The notes under the pieces are model-generated. The model was not told the DNA's origin, made no database searches, and saw nothing but the letters and a program-made list of their open reading frames with translations. A stretch of DNA of 64,000 nucleotides from Aliarcobacter faecis (GTDB lineage: Bacteria; Campylobacterota; Campylobacteria; Campylobacterales; Arcobacteraceae): contig NZ_CP053837.1 in assembly GCF_013201705.1 (NCBI RefSeq), positions 744,001 to 808,000 on the forward strand, written 5' to 3'. The translations under genes and the position numbers were made by a program. This document shows positions 34,654 to 43,044 of the stretch, in pieces; the first letter of the stretch is position 1; each line of letters starts with the position of its first letter.

Positions 34654-35904
34654 ATGAAAAAGAGATTAAATTATGTCGATTTTAGCGAAGCTTGTAAAAG
34701 TAGCTTAGAACTTTGCAGTAGTATAGAAAAGTCTGTAGAAAAAAGTGAAATAATTTCTAGTTTAGACTCTTTGGGAAGAGTTTTATATAAAGATATTGTT
34801 TGTATAAAAAATCTTCCATCTTTTGATAACTCTGCTATGGATGGATTTGCTTGTAGGATAGAAGATCTTGGAAAATTTTTAAAGATAAAAGATACTATTT
34901 TTGCAGGAGATAAAAAAGAGTTAGAAGAGCTTAAAAGTGGGGAGTGCTATAAAATAATGACAGGAGCAAAAGTTCCTAAAAATGTTGATTTAATTGCTCC
35001 TTTTGAAATTTGTGAAACTTTAGAAGATAGTGTAAAAATACCAGAAAATATCAAAATTGGTTCAAATATTAGATTAAAAGGAGAAGAGCAAAAAAAGGGT
35101 AGTACTCTTTTAAAAAAAGGTGAAAAAATCACATCTTCTCATATTGCAATGTTGGCTTCGCAAGGAATTATGGCAATAGAAGTTTATAGAAAAATTCAAA
35201 TAGCTATTATTTCAAGTGGAAATGAGTTAAAAGAGCCTTGGGAAATGACAAATGAAGATGAGATTTATAATATAAATGCTTTTTTTCTAAAATCATTTTT
35301 ACAAGAGCACCATTTTAGTTCAAATTATTGTGGAGTTGTACCAGATGATTTTTCTAAAAGTGTTGATTTTATAGAGAGTTTAAAAGATTTTGATGTGATT
35401 ATTACAAGTGGTGGGATATCTATGGGAGATGCAGATTTTCTTGCAAATGCTTTTTTAGAGTGTGGTTTAAAAATTGCTTATCATGGAGTAAATATAAAAC
35501 CAGGTCGTGCTATGATGACTGGAATTATGGGAAAAAGTTTGGTTGTGGCACTTCCTGGAAATCCACTAGCCAGCATTATAAATGCCTATATTTTTCTTCT
35601 TCCTCTACTAAAAAAACTTCAAGGTGAAACAAATATTTATCACGATTTTATAGAGTGTAAAAACAAAAAAAGTTTTAAAGTAAAAGAGCAAAGAGTTGAA
35701 TCTATTTTAGGAAGAGTAACAAATGGAGTTTTTGAAGTTACAAGAGATAATAAATATGGTTCAGCAATGATAAGTGCAATATATGAAAGTAATGCTTTAA
35801 TGCTATCAAGTGGAGCTAAAAGTGAAATACAAGAGAGTGAATTTATAAAAGTTTTAGAGTTTAATAAAAAGTTTGTAGGTGAGAAAATCAATTTTCTAAA
35901 TTAA
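34654..35904 (+). CDS. moeA: Molybdopterin molybdotransferase MoeA
   Basis: MoeA inserts molybdate into adenylylated molybdopterin. The 416-residue protein has the family blocks NLPSFDNSAMDGFAC near residue 52, GECYKIMTGAKVP, SSGNELKEPWE, TSGGISMGDADFL and VALPGNPLASIINAYIFLLP. I chose ATG 34654, 5 nt after GAGGAG; an upstream GTG at 34648 lies inside that site. It ends the plus-strand fdh unit, 2 bp after the NifS-like gene, and supplies cofactor for FdhA. Confidence 0.95.
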   Translation: MKKRLNYVDFSEACKSSLELCSSIEKSVEKSEIISSLDSLGRVLYKDIVCIKNLPSFDNSAMDGFACRIEDLGKFLKIKDTIFAGDKKELEELKSGECYKIMTGAKVPKNVDLIAPFEICETLEDSVKIPENIKIGSNIRLKGEEQKKGSTLLKKGEKITSSHIAMLASQGIMAIEVYRKIQIAIISSGNELKEPWEMTNEDEIYNINAFFLKSFLQEHHFSSNYCGVVPDDFSKSVDFIESLKDFDVIITSGGISMGDADFLANAFLECGLKIAYHGVNIKPGRAMMTGIMGKSLVVALPGNPLASIINAYIFLLPLLKKLQGETNIYHDFIECKNKKSFKVKEQRVESILGRVTNGVFEVTRDNKYGSAMISAIYESNALMLSSGAKSEIQESEFIKVLEFNKKFVGEKINFLN

Positions 35905-35929
35905 AAATTAGGAGAAAATCTCCTAATTT
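35905..35929. terminator. Bidirectional terminator between moeA and fccB
   Basis: An 11-bp perfect stem AAATTAGGAGA/TCTCCTAATTT with loop AAA between the converging stops at 35904 and 35930, with A/T runs on both sides. Confidence 0.8.
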
Positions 35930-37216
35930 CTATTTATATACATCTTTTGTTTGGCTCTCATACCAAGCATAAGCATATTTTGCTTCAAGAAGTCTTATAT
36001 GTCCATCTGGATCTTGTTCAGGACTTACTCCTCCAGCTCCATTTACACTCTCTATTTTATCATCGTGAGCATTGTAAACAGCAGCTATAGAAATTCCATA
36101 ATTTGGACTTAATAAACTATAACAAGTATTTGCAAGTTTTGGAGGGTTTACTATCTCTTTATTTGCTAAAATTCTTGCTATTTGCATTGCTACAACTTTC
36201 CCTTGTGTACTTGCACTAAATGCAGATTTTGGCATTGGTGCTGCATTTGAAGCATCTCCAATAACATGTACATTTTTTACAAGTTTTGATTCAAATGTTT
36301 TTGGATGAATTGGACACCAATCACCTTCAACTAATCCAGAATCAAATGCTAATTGAGATGCTTTTTGATTTGGAATATAGTTTAAAACATCTGCAACAAC
36401 TTCTTCATCTTCTGTTACAACAACTTTTTTAGCTGGATCAACACTAATTACTTTTCCACCAAATTGAGCTGCTCTCCACTCAATCATATCTCCATAAAGT
36501 TCTTTCCAACCATTTGTAAATAGAACTTGTTTAGAGAATTTATCTTTTTGATCTAAAATGATAATTTTAGAGTTTGGTTTATGTGTTTTTAGATAATAAG
36601 CTACAAGTGAAACTCTCTCATATGGTCCAGGAGGGCATCTAAATGGATCAGCAGGAGCAACCATTACAAAAGTTCCACCATCTTTCATATTTTCAAGTTG
36701 TTTTTGTAAAATTATTGTTTGCTCTCCAGCTTTTACTGCATGTGGTGCTAATTTTTGATTTTGTTCTGTGTAACCTTTTTCAAATTTAAAATCAATTCCA
36801 GGGCTTACAATAGCTCTTGTATAGCTGATAATTGAACCATTTTCTAAAATTACACTGTTTGTTGCTCCATCAATCTTTTTAACTTTTGCATATATAACTT
36901 TTATATTATGTTTTTTTTCTAAAGTTGATAAATCTTGTTTTATAAAATCTATTTTTTCCATACCAGCTATTACAGCATTTGAGAATGGACAAGTGTAATA
37001 CTCTTTATTTTGTTCGATTAAAACAATCTCTACATTTGTATCAAATCTTCTTAAATATCGTGCAGCAGCTGCTCCACCAAAACCACCACCAACAATAACA
37101 ACTCTTTGTTTATTAGCTGGAATTGTTGCTAAACTATTTGATAAACCACTACAAGCAGCAAAAGATAGAGCAGTTGCTCCTAAAACTATTTTTCCAAAAT
37201 CTCTTCTATTTAACAT
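35930..37216 (-). CDS. fccB: Sulfide dehydrogenase (flavocytochrome c) flavoprotein subunit
   Basis: FccB oxidises sulfide to sulfur in the periplasm with FAD and passes electrons to a cytochrome c. The 428-residue protein has a Tat signal (LNRRDFGKIVLGATAL) and a Rossmann FAD motif RVVIVGGGFGGAAAARYL (about residues 39-56). The redox cysteine pair lies in YYTCPFSNAV and ANTCYSLLSP, as in FCSD/SQR-like enzymes. The C-terminal FCSD flavin-binding domain (GISIAAVYNA) completes it. It follows the small cytochrome gene by 16 bp. Confidence 0.92.
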   Translation of the reverse strand: MLNRRDFGKIVLGATALSFAACSGLSNSLATIPANKQRVVIVGGGFGGAAAARYLRRFDTNVEIVLIEQNKEYYTCPFSNAVIAGMEKIDFIKQDLSTLEKKHNIKVIYAKVKKIDGATNSVILENGSIISYTRAIVSPGIDFKFEKGYTEQNQKLAPHAVKAGEQTIILQKQLENMKDGGTFVMVAPADPFRCPPGPYERVSLVAYYLKTHKPNSKIIILDQKDKFSKQVLFTNGWKELYGDMIEWRAAQFGGKVISVDPAKKVVVTEDEEVVADVLNYIPNQKASQLAFDSGLVEGDWCPIHPKTFESKLVKNVHVIGDASNAAPMPKSAFSASTQGKVVAMQIARILANKEIVNPPKLANTCYSLLSPNYGISIAAVYNAHDDKIESVNGAGGVSPEQDPDGHIRLLEAKYAYAWYESQTKDVYK

Positions 37217-37232
37217 AATTTATCCTTTTTAC

Positions 37233-37529
37233 TTATTTAACTTTTGAAAAGTAGTAAGATAGTTGCTCAAGCTCTTCATCAGTGAAACCTTTTGTGTGCT
37301 TTTGCATCATATAAGTATCAACTCTTTTTCCAGCTTTATAATCAAGCAGTGTTTGATACATATAGTTTTTATCAAGTCCTGCAATAACTGGAATTGCACT
37401 TGTTGATTTTCCATCTGTTCCATGACAATTTGCACATGATAGTGATAACATCTCACCTCTTACAGGATTATAATCTACTGCAAAAGATAAGCTAGATAAA
37501 CAAACAAATAAAAATGCGAGTTTTTTCAT
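37233..37529 (-). CDS. fccA: Small periplasmic cytochrome c (FccA-like)
   Basis: This 98-residue protein has a signal peptide (cleavage near SFAVDY), one haem c site CANCHGTDG and a distal methionine candidate in YMMQKHTKGF. It is a class I cytochrome c and the likely electron acceptor of the neighbouring flavoprotein, forming the FccAB sulfide dehydrogenase. It begins the minus-strand pair, with AGGAGAG 7 nt upstream of its ATG, and diverges from the dinB-like gene across 213 bp. Confidence 0.9.
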   Translation of the reverse strand: MKKLAFLFVCLSSLSFAVDYNPVRGEMLSLSCANCHGTDGKSTSAIPVIAGLDKNYMYQTLLDYKAGKRVDTYMMQKHTKGFTDEELEQLSYYFSKVK

Positions 37530-37686
37530 CTTTTCTCTCCTAAAATAATTTCCTAGAATTTATATTAAGAAGTATAAACTTAATCGCTATTTAATAAAAT
37601 AATTGAAAAATAATAAGAAAAACTAAACTATTTTTATGTAACAAAATTACTCATTTTTTATATATAAGATTATAGAAAAATTATTA

Positions 37687-37731
37687 TATTACATTCTGTA
37701 ATATTTTTGATAAATTATAAAATTTTATAAT
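37687..37731. promoter_or_regulatory. Two palindromes in the dinB-like promoter
   Basis: TATTAC-ATTCT-GTAATA (37687-37703) is a perfect 6-bp inverted repeat with a 5-nt centre, and ATTATAAAATTTTATAAT (37714-37731) is a perfect 18-bp palindrome ending 11 bp before the ATG. They could be operator sites; the second could also be a chance AT palindrome. Confidence 0.4.
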
Positions 37732-37742
37732 ATAATTTTACT

Positions 37743-39011
37743 ATGTTTATCCATATAGATTTAGATTGCTACTTTGTATCAGCTCATAGAATACTTGATA
37801 AAACTCTTTTAAATATTGCAGTTGCTGTTGGAGGAAGAAATGGAAATGATATTTTTTCAACTGAGAGATTAAACCGAAAAGTTTCAATAAATAGAGCTAG
37901 TTTTTCAAGTAAAATAATTAGTTCAAATATAAAAAATGATAAAGATTATTTTATTGATGAAAATGGAAGAATTAGAGGAATAATAACTACAGCATCTTAT
38001 GAAGCAAGAGCTTTTGGTGTAAAAACTGCTATGAGTGTAAATGAAGCTTTAAGAATTTGTCCACATCTAAAAATGATAGCTCCAAATTATGAGTTATATG
38101 ATAATTTATCAAATAAATTAAAAGAGTTATTAGAGTTTGAAATACCTCTAATTGAACAATTTTCAATAGATGAATTTTTTGGAGATTTAAGTGGTTTTGT
38201 AGAAGAAGATGAAGCTTTAGAGTTTGCGAAAGTTTTAAAAGAGAAAATTTTTGAGAAATTAGGATTACCAGCTTCAATTGGAGTTGCTCCGACTAAATAT
38301 TTATCAAAGTTAATGACAAATTTTGCTAAGCCAAATGGTGTAAAACTTTTAAAAAAAGATAATATTGAAGATTTTACAAAAGATATTTTAATAGAAAATT
38401 TTACAGGGATTGGAAAATCTTTATGTGAAAAATTAAGAGGTTATAATATTAAAACTTTAGGAGATATTAGAAAGAATCAAAAGCTTCTTTACTCTTTTGG
38501 AAAAATAGGAATGGATACTTATAATCGAGTTTGTGGAATTAGAGATAATAAATTAACTATAAATAAAGAGAGAAAATCTTTAGGAATAGGGCGAAGTTTT
38601 GATACTATTTCCAATAGAGAAGAGATTAAAAGAAGAGTTATTATTTTAAGTAGATATTTGAGTTTTATAGTAAAAAAGGAGAGACAAAATCCACTTTCAT
38701 ATCAAATTCAAATAAGATATGATTCAAATATTTTGTTAAAAGCTCAAGAAAATACAAATAAGATTTTTAATGAATTTGATTTTAAATCTTCAATGCTTAG
38801 ATTATTTAAAGAGGCTGATAAACATAAAAATCATGGAATAATACAGCTTTATATAACAGTTTTTAATTTTACAAAGAAAAATGAACATACTTTTAATCTT
38901 TTTGAATATGAAGATGATTTAAAAAAAGATGTTTTAGGACAAAAGATGCAAAATCTTAGAGAAAAATTTGGTGTAGATATTGTAAAAAGTGCTTATGAAC
39001 TTAGAAAGTAA
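37743..39011 (+). CDS. dinB: Y-family DNA polymerase IV (DinB-like) with an inserted segment
   Basis: This 422-residue translesion polymerase shows the catalytic HIDLDCYFVSAHRIL at the N-terminus, TTASYEARAFGVKTAMS, the catalytic SIDEFFGDL near residue 140, and the helix-hairpin-helix FTGIGKSLCEKLRGYNIKTLGDI. The C-terminal little-finger domain follows (RVIILSRYLSFIVKKER). Between AVAVGG and TTASYEAR there are about 45 extra residues compared with E. coli DinB. The product copies damaged DNA with low fidelity. Two palindromes lie in its promoter; LexA is generally absent from Campylobacterota, so control is unclear. Confidence 0.93.
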   Translation: MFIHIDLDCYFVSAHRILDKTLLNIAVAVGGRNGNDIFSTERLNRKVSINRASFSSKIISSNIKNDKDYFIDENGRIRGIITTASYEARAFGVKTAMSVNEALRICPHLKMIAPNYELYDNLSNKLKELLEFEIPLIEQFSIDEFFGDLSGFVEEDEALEFAKVLKEKIFEKLGLPASIGVAPTKYLSKLMTNFAKPNGVKLLKKDNIEDFTKDILIENFTGIGKSLCEKLRGYNIKTLGDIRKNQKLLYSFGKIGMDTYNRVCGIRDNKLTINKERKSLGIGRSFDTISNREEIKRRVIILSRYLSFIVKKERQNPLSYQIQIRYDSNILLKAQENTNKIFNEFDFKSSMLRLFKEADKHKNHGIIQLYITVFNFTKKNEHTFNLFEYEDDLKKDVLGQKMQNLREKFGVDIVKSAYELRK

Positions 39012-39044
39012 AATATTTGAAAGATAAAATCCTTCAAATATTTT
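39010..39044. terminator. Bidirectional terminator after the dinB-like gene
   Basis: A 12-bp inverted repeat AAAATATTTGAA/TTCAAATATTTT (39010-39021 with 39033-39044) between the converging stops at 39011 and 39053. Confidence 0.65.
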
Positions 39045-39052
39045 ATTTGAAA

Positions 39053-40540
39053 TTAACCAACTTTTGTAATATAACTCAGAACTATATAAATACCTGCTCC
39101 CATTAAAGCTGTAACAGGTAAAGTAAAAATCCATGCCATTAAAATTGTCTTAATAGTCTTTTTTTGTACTCCGCCATCTGGTTCAGCAACCATAGTTCCA
39201 GCAACAGCACTAGAAACAATATGTGTTGTACTAACAGGGGCATGAGCAAAGTTTGCTAATAAAATAGTTACCATTGCCATTGCTTGAGATACTGCACCTT
39301 GCATATGATTGATTGGTTTAGAACCAATTTTTTCTCCAATAGTAAGAACTACTCTTTTATAACCTATCATAGTTCCAATTCCTAGCATTAATGCAACTGC
39401 AAAAATTACCCAAAATGGTACATATTCAGTTGAAGTAATCATCTGTTTTCTTTGATCTGCAATATAATCAGATTTGTCTTTATCTATTAATTTATAAGCT
39501 CTTTCAACTTGCCCAAAGAAGTTATCAGAACATAAAACTGCTGTATGCATTTTCCATCTATCTTCTTTTGAAAGTTCAGAATATGATTTTAATCCATCTA
39601 ATTTTTTAGAAATTTCTAGTGTTGTGTTATATACTTGATTAACATTACACTCTGCAATTTTATTTTTTATTTTTAATGCACTAATAAGTCGTTTTTCATC
39701 TAAAAGTTTTGTAAGAGTGTCATTATTATCTGCATAAAATTTTGCTAGATTTGCTGCACTATCTCTAGTTTGCATAATTTTGTATTGGTGAGCTTCCATA
39801 TTTAAAGCATAATAAGTTGGCAAAATTCCAATAAGAATAATCATAATAAGACCTATCCCTTTTTGCCCATCATTAGAACCATGTGCAAAACTAACTCCTG
39901 CACCAGTTGCTATAATTCCAGTTCTCATCCAAAAATTTGGTTTCTTTTTTTTATCTGCACTAGGTGTTTTGAAAAACTTTGGATGTTTAACAATCTTTCT
40001 AGAAAGTTTCATAATTAAGAAAGCAAATCCAAAACCTAATAAAGGAGAAAGAGCTAAAGCAGTTAAAATACCATAAACAACTTTCCAATTTACACTTTGA
40101 GAAAAAGTAAATCCATTCATCATACCAAAAGCAATACTAACACCTACTATTGAACCAATTAGTGAGTGTGAACTAGAAACTGGTAAACCAAAATACCATG
40201 TTCCTAAATTCCAAATAACAGCAGATATTAATAATGAAAAAATCATTACTAAAGTAGCATTTTGATTTGAAGATACCATTATATCAAGTGGTAATAAATG
40301 TACAATGACATAAGCAACACCAATTCCCCCTAAAACAACTCCCAAAAAGTTCATAATTCCAGCCATAATAACAGAGTATCCAGCTTTCATAGAATTAGTA
40401 TATATAATCATTGCAACAGCGTTTGCTGTATCATGAAAACCATTAATCATTTCATAAAATAATGCGATACTCAAGGACAAGAGTAATAAAACTATTGCAA
40501 AGTTATCAATATTATTTAAAGCATCCCACAAGACAGACAT
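39053..40540 (-). CDS. PiT-family inorganic phosphate transporter
   Basis: This 495-residue membrane protein carries both PiT signature repeats: INGFHDTANAVAMIIYTNSM with the paired GFHD near residue 33, and FAHGSNDGQKGIGLIMIILIG near residue 218 (quoted in part). The C-terminal block is ILLANFAHAPVSTTHIVSSAV. About ten membrane helices are visible, plus a long hydrophilic loop (about residues 250-375) typical of the larger PiT type. It imports phosphate, probably as a metal-phosphate/proton symport. It is monocistronic. Confidence 0.95.
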   Translation of the reverse strand: MSVLWDALNNIDNFAIVLLLLSLSIALFYEMINGFHDTANAVAMIIYTNSMKAGYSVIMAGIMNFLGVVLGGIGVAYVIVHLLPLDIMVSSNQNATLVMIFSLLISAVIWNLGTWYFGLPVSSSHSLIGSIVGVSIAFGMMNGFTFSQSVNWKVVYGILTALALSPLLGFGFAFLIMKLSRKIVKHPKFFKTPSADKKKKPNFWMRTGIIATGAGVSFAHGSNDGQKGIGLIMIILIGILPTYYALNMEAHQYKIMQTRDSAANLAKFYADNNDTLTKLLDEKRLISALKIKNKIAECNVNQVYNTTLEISKKLDGLKSYSELSKEDRWKMHTAVLCSDNFFGQVERAYKLIDKDKSDYIADQRKQMITSTEYVPFWVIFAVALMLGIGTMIGYKRVVLTIGEKIGSKPINHMQGAVSQAMAMVTILLANFAHAPVSTTHIVSSAVAGTMVAEPDGGVQKKTIKTILMAWIFTLPVTALMGAGIYIVLSYITKVG

Positions 40541-40715
40541 TTGGATATCCCCAATTTAAGTAAAAATATGTTTAGTTTTAATTAAAAAACTAAAAGAACA
40601 ATATTATATTCTAGTTTAACTTTTAAATCTTTCATTTTTTGATTTTATTTGTATAATAACTAAATATAAAGCTTATAAACTCTAAAATTAAACATAAAAA
40701 GATAAAGGAAAAATT

Positions 40716-41024
40716 ATGGCATATATTTTACAAGTAGATTTTCCACATGATGGAATTTTTGGTGAAGAATTTTCAAAAGCATTTATAGATTTGGCAAATG
40801 ACATTGCAAAAGAGGAAGGACTTTTATGGAAAATTTGGACTGAAAATAAAGATGAAAAGAGTGCAGGTGGAATATATCTTTTTTCAAATAAAAATGATGC
40901 AAAAAGATATTTGGATAAACATAAAGCTAGATTAGAAGATTTTGGATATAAAGATATAAGAGCAAAAATTTTTGATGTGAATTTATCTTTAAGTAAAATT
41001 TGTAAGGCAGATTTTATTAAATAA
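40716..41024 (+). CDS. YdhR-like putative mono-oxygenase
   Basis: A 102-residue protein of the small dimeric alpha-beta barrel (ferredoxin-like) type, YdhR family. The blocks LQVDFPHDGIFGEEFSKAF, LWKIWTENKDEKSAGGIYLF and DAKRYLDKHKARL follow the family pattern. No cofactor-binding motif is visible, as is usual for cofactor-free mono-oxygenase folds; the substrate is unknown. It has a good AAGGAAAA site 5 nt before the ATG and stands alone between two minus-strand genes. Confidence 0.82.
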   Translation: MAYILQVDFPHDGIFGEEFSKAFIDLANDIAKEEGLLWKIWTENKDEKSAGGIYLFSNKNDAKRYLDKHKARLEDFGYKDIRAKIFDVNLSLSKICKADFIK

Positions 41025-41026
41025 AA

Positions 41027-41053
41027 AAAGGATATGTTTAAAACATATCCTTT
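41027..41053. terminator. Bidirectional terminator after the YdhR-like gene
   Basis: A 12-bp perfect stem AAAGGATATGTT/AACATATCCTTT with loop TAA, preceded by an A-run that serves the minus strand. Confidence 0.8.
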
Positions 41054-41071
41054 GACAAAATAGAATTAAAA

Positions 41072-42043
41072 CTACTCCATAAAAGAGATAGTTTTATAAA
41101 ACTCTCTATATTTTGTATCCCCTTCATCTCTAGCTTTCATAGCAGCTCTTGGGTGTTCATTTAGCTGACCTGTTATCATATATGGAATACTATATCCCCA
41201 ATCAAGTTTTTTTTCTAAATCAACTATATAATTTTCTATAAACTCTAAAACAGGCATCTGTTTATATTTTGGATTTTTTAAAAATCCTAAAAGAAGTTCT
41301 AGTGGACAATTACCAGCACCTCTTCCTAATCCTGAAACTGTAACATCAAGAAAACTTGCACCATAAATCATGGCTTCTAAAGTATTTGCATAAGCTAGTT
41401 GAAGATTGTTATGAGCATGAATTCCAACTTTTTTTCCTGATTTTTCTGCAAAACTTAGATATTTTTCAGTTAGTTTTCTAATTTGTTCAGGGTAAAATGA
41501 ACCAAAACTATCAGCAATATATATAACATCAACAGGTGTTTTTGCAAGTTGCTCTAAAACTTCATCAAGTTCATCATCAAAAGATTTTGAAATAGCCATA
41601 ATATTTACAGTTGTTTCATAGCCTTTTGCATGAGCATCTTCTATTAATTCAATAGCTGCTGGGATTTGATGAATATATGTAGCAATTCTAATCATATCTA
41701 CAACACTCTCACTCTTTGGTCGAAGCTCCTCTTTTAGGCTTCTTCCAATATCACTCATAACAGCAATTTTTAAATTTGTATTGTTTTCTCCAACAATTCT
41801 TCTAATATCTTGCTCTTTACAGAAGTTCCAAGGACCATACTCATCTTCACTCATAAGTGTAGGAGATACATTTTTACCAATCTCCATGTAATCAACACCA
41901 CTAGCAACACACATTTCATAGTGTGCTTTTACAAATTCATCGGTAAAATGAAAATTATTTACAAGTCCACCATCTCTAATAGTACAGTCAAAAACTTTTA
42001 AATCTTCTCTTACGCTTAAAATTGTCCCTTTTTTTTCTAGCAT
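41072..42043 (-). CDS. Aldolase-type TIM-barrel (DRE-TIM/HMGL-like) enzyme
   Basis: This 323-residue protein belongs to the HMG-CoA lyase/4-hydroxy-2-oxovalerate aldolase family. The N-terminal metal-binding signature VFDCTIRDGGLVNNFHF, YMEIGKNVSP near residue 57, YIADSFGSFYPEQI and the His pair in KVGIHAHNNLQLAYANTLEA match DRE-TIM metallolyases. SGLGRGAGNCPLELLLGFL is also typical. The aldol substrate is unknown; relatives sit in sugar-acid or polysaccharide loci, but no such genes are near. It is transcribed alone or with rnhA upstream, 55 bp away on the same strand. Confidence 0.85.
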   Translation of the reverse strand: MLEKKGTILSVREDLKVFDCTIRDGGLVNNFHFTDEFVKAHYEMCVASGVDYMEIGKNVSPTLMSEDEYGPWNFCKEQDIRRIVGENNTNLKIAVMSDIGRSLKEELRPKSESVVDMIRIATYIHQIPAAIELIEDAHAKGYETTVNIMAISKSFDDELDEVLEQLAKTPVDVIYIADSFGSFYPEQIRKLTEKYLSFAEKSGKKVGIHAHNNLQLAYANTLEAMIYGASFLDVTVSGLGRGAGNCPLELLLGFLKNPKYKQMPVLEFIENYIVDLEKKLDWGYSIPYMITGQLNEHPRAAMKARDEGDTKYREFYKTISFME

Positions 42044-42098
42044 ATCTTTCCTTAAATTTTTAATGATAAATTTTATCCTAATGTAACAAAAATTTTTA

Positions 42099-42923
42099 TT
42101 AATATGATTTAAGCTTTAAAACATCTTCTATTTTTTCATAACTATAAATATGAAAATCAGCTACTCTCTCATTTATAGCATTTACAGCCATTCTATCTGC
42201 TAGTTCATTTCCTTCTACTCCATTATGCCCTTTTACATGCTCTAAAATAAGCTGTTTTTTTAGTTTTTCATATAGAGTGTGAGCTTCAATAATCAACTCA
42301 AGATTTTTTATCTCTCCACCTTTTTTACTCCAATTATTTTTTTTCCAAGAGTATGCCCAAGTAGAGATACAATCTATGGCATATTTAGAGTCACTAAAAA
42401 TATAAATTTGCTCTTTAAATCCACTTTGTGAAGCTATAATTAAAGCCTGATATAAGGCATTTAATTCTGCTATATTGTTTGTTCCATTTTCTACATAAGC
42501 ACCATAGAGTAAAACAGGTCTATTTTTATTTGAATAAATAGCTATTCCACTTCCAGCAGGTCCAGGATTTCCACTACAAGCTCCATCACAATAAATATGT
42601 AAAGTTTCTTCATCTTCTAAGTTTTTATTTTCATCTTTTATTTCGTTATTTTTAATATTTTTGGGTGTAAAAACTTTTGCATTTATGTTGTTGTATTCTA
42701 AAACCATATGATAGTTATTGATTATTTTATTGCATATTTCAATATTTTCAATACTTTTTAAAAGCATAAGAAGATTTTTGTTATTTTTTGTAACATCTTT
42801 TTGTAAAGCTATATTTTTCCAGTTTTTTATATCTTCACCAAAGATTTCTAAAATCTCAAATTGACTTTGTGTTAAAGTACCGTTATTTTCGATAAGGTCT
42901 AAAAAGTTTTTGTCTAATTTCAT
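42099..42923 (-). CDS. rnhA: Ribonuclease HI with N-terminal extension
   Basis: This 274-residue enzyme degrades RNA in RNA-DNA hybrids. The RNase H domain begins near residue 107 with LHIYCDGACSGNPGPAG (first catalytic Asp). It continues with NIAELNALYQALIIA (Glu), IYIFSDSKYAIDCI (Asp) and the C-terminal VKGHNGVEGNELADRMA (His and Asp). The first roughly 105 residues have no recognised fold and are lysine- and asparagine-rich, making the protein longer than the usual 150-160 residues. An ordinary ATG start is used, and no partner is evident. Confidence 0.94.
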   Translation of the reverse strand: MKLDKNFLDLIENNGTLTQSQFEILEIFGEDIKNWKNIALQKDVTKNNKNLLMLLKSIENIEICNKIINNYHMVLEYNNINAKVFTPKNIKNNEIKDENKNLEDEETLHIYCDGACSGNPGPAGSGIAIYSNKNRPVLLYGAYVENGTNNIAELNALYQALIIASQSGFKEQIYIFSDSKYAIDCISTWAYSWKKNNWSKKGGEIKNLELIIEAHTLYEKLKKQLILEHVKGHNGVEGNELADRMAVNAINERVADFHIYSYEKIEDVLKLKSY

Positions 42924-43044
42924 AATAATGTTTCTTATAATAAATTTTTAAAAATTATTCTACAAAAAATTTGCATATTTTTGGCTTTCTAAATAGATTT
43001 AATTTAGTTAATATATTAAACAAAACAAAATATAGGAAGAAAAA

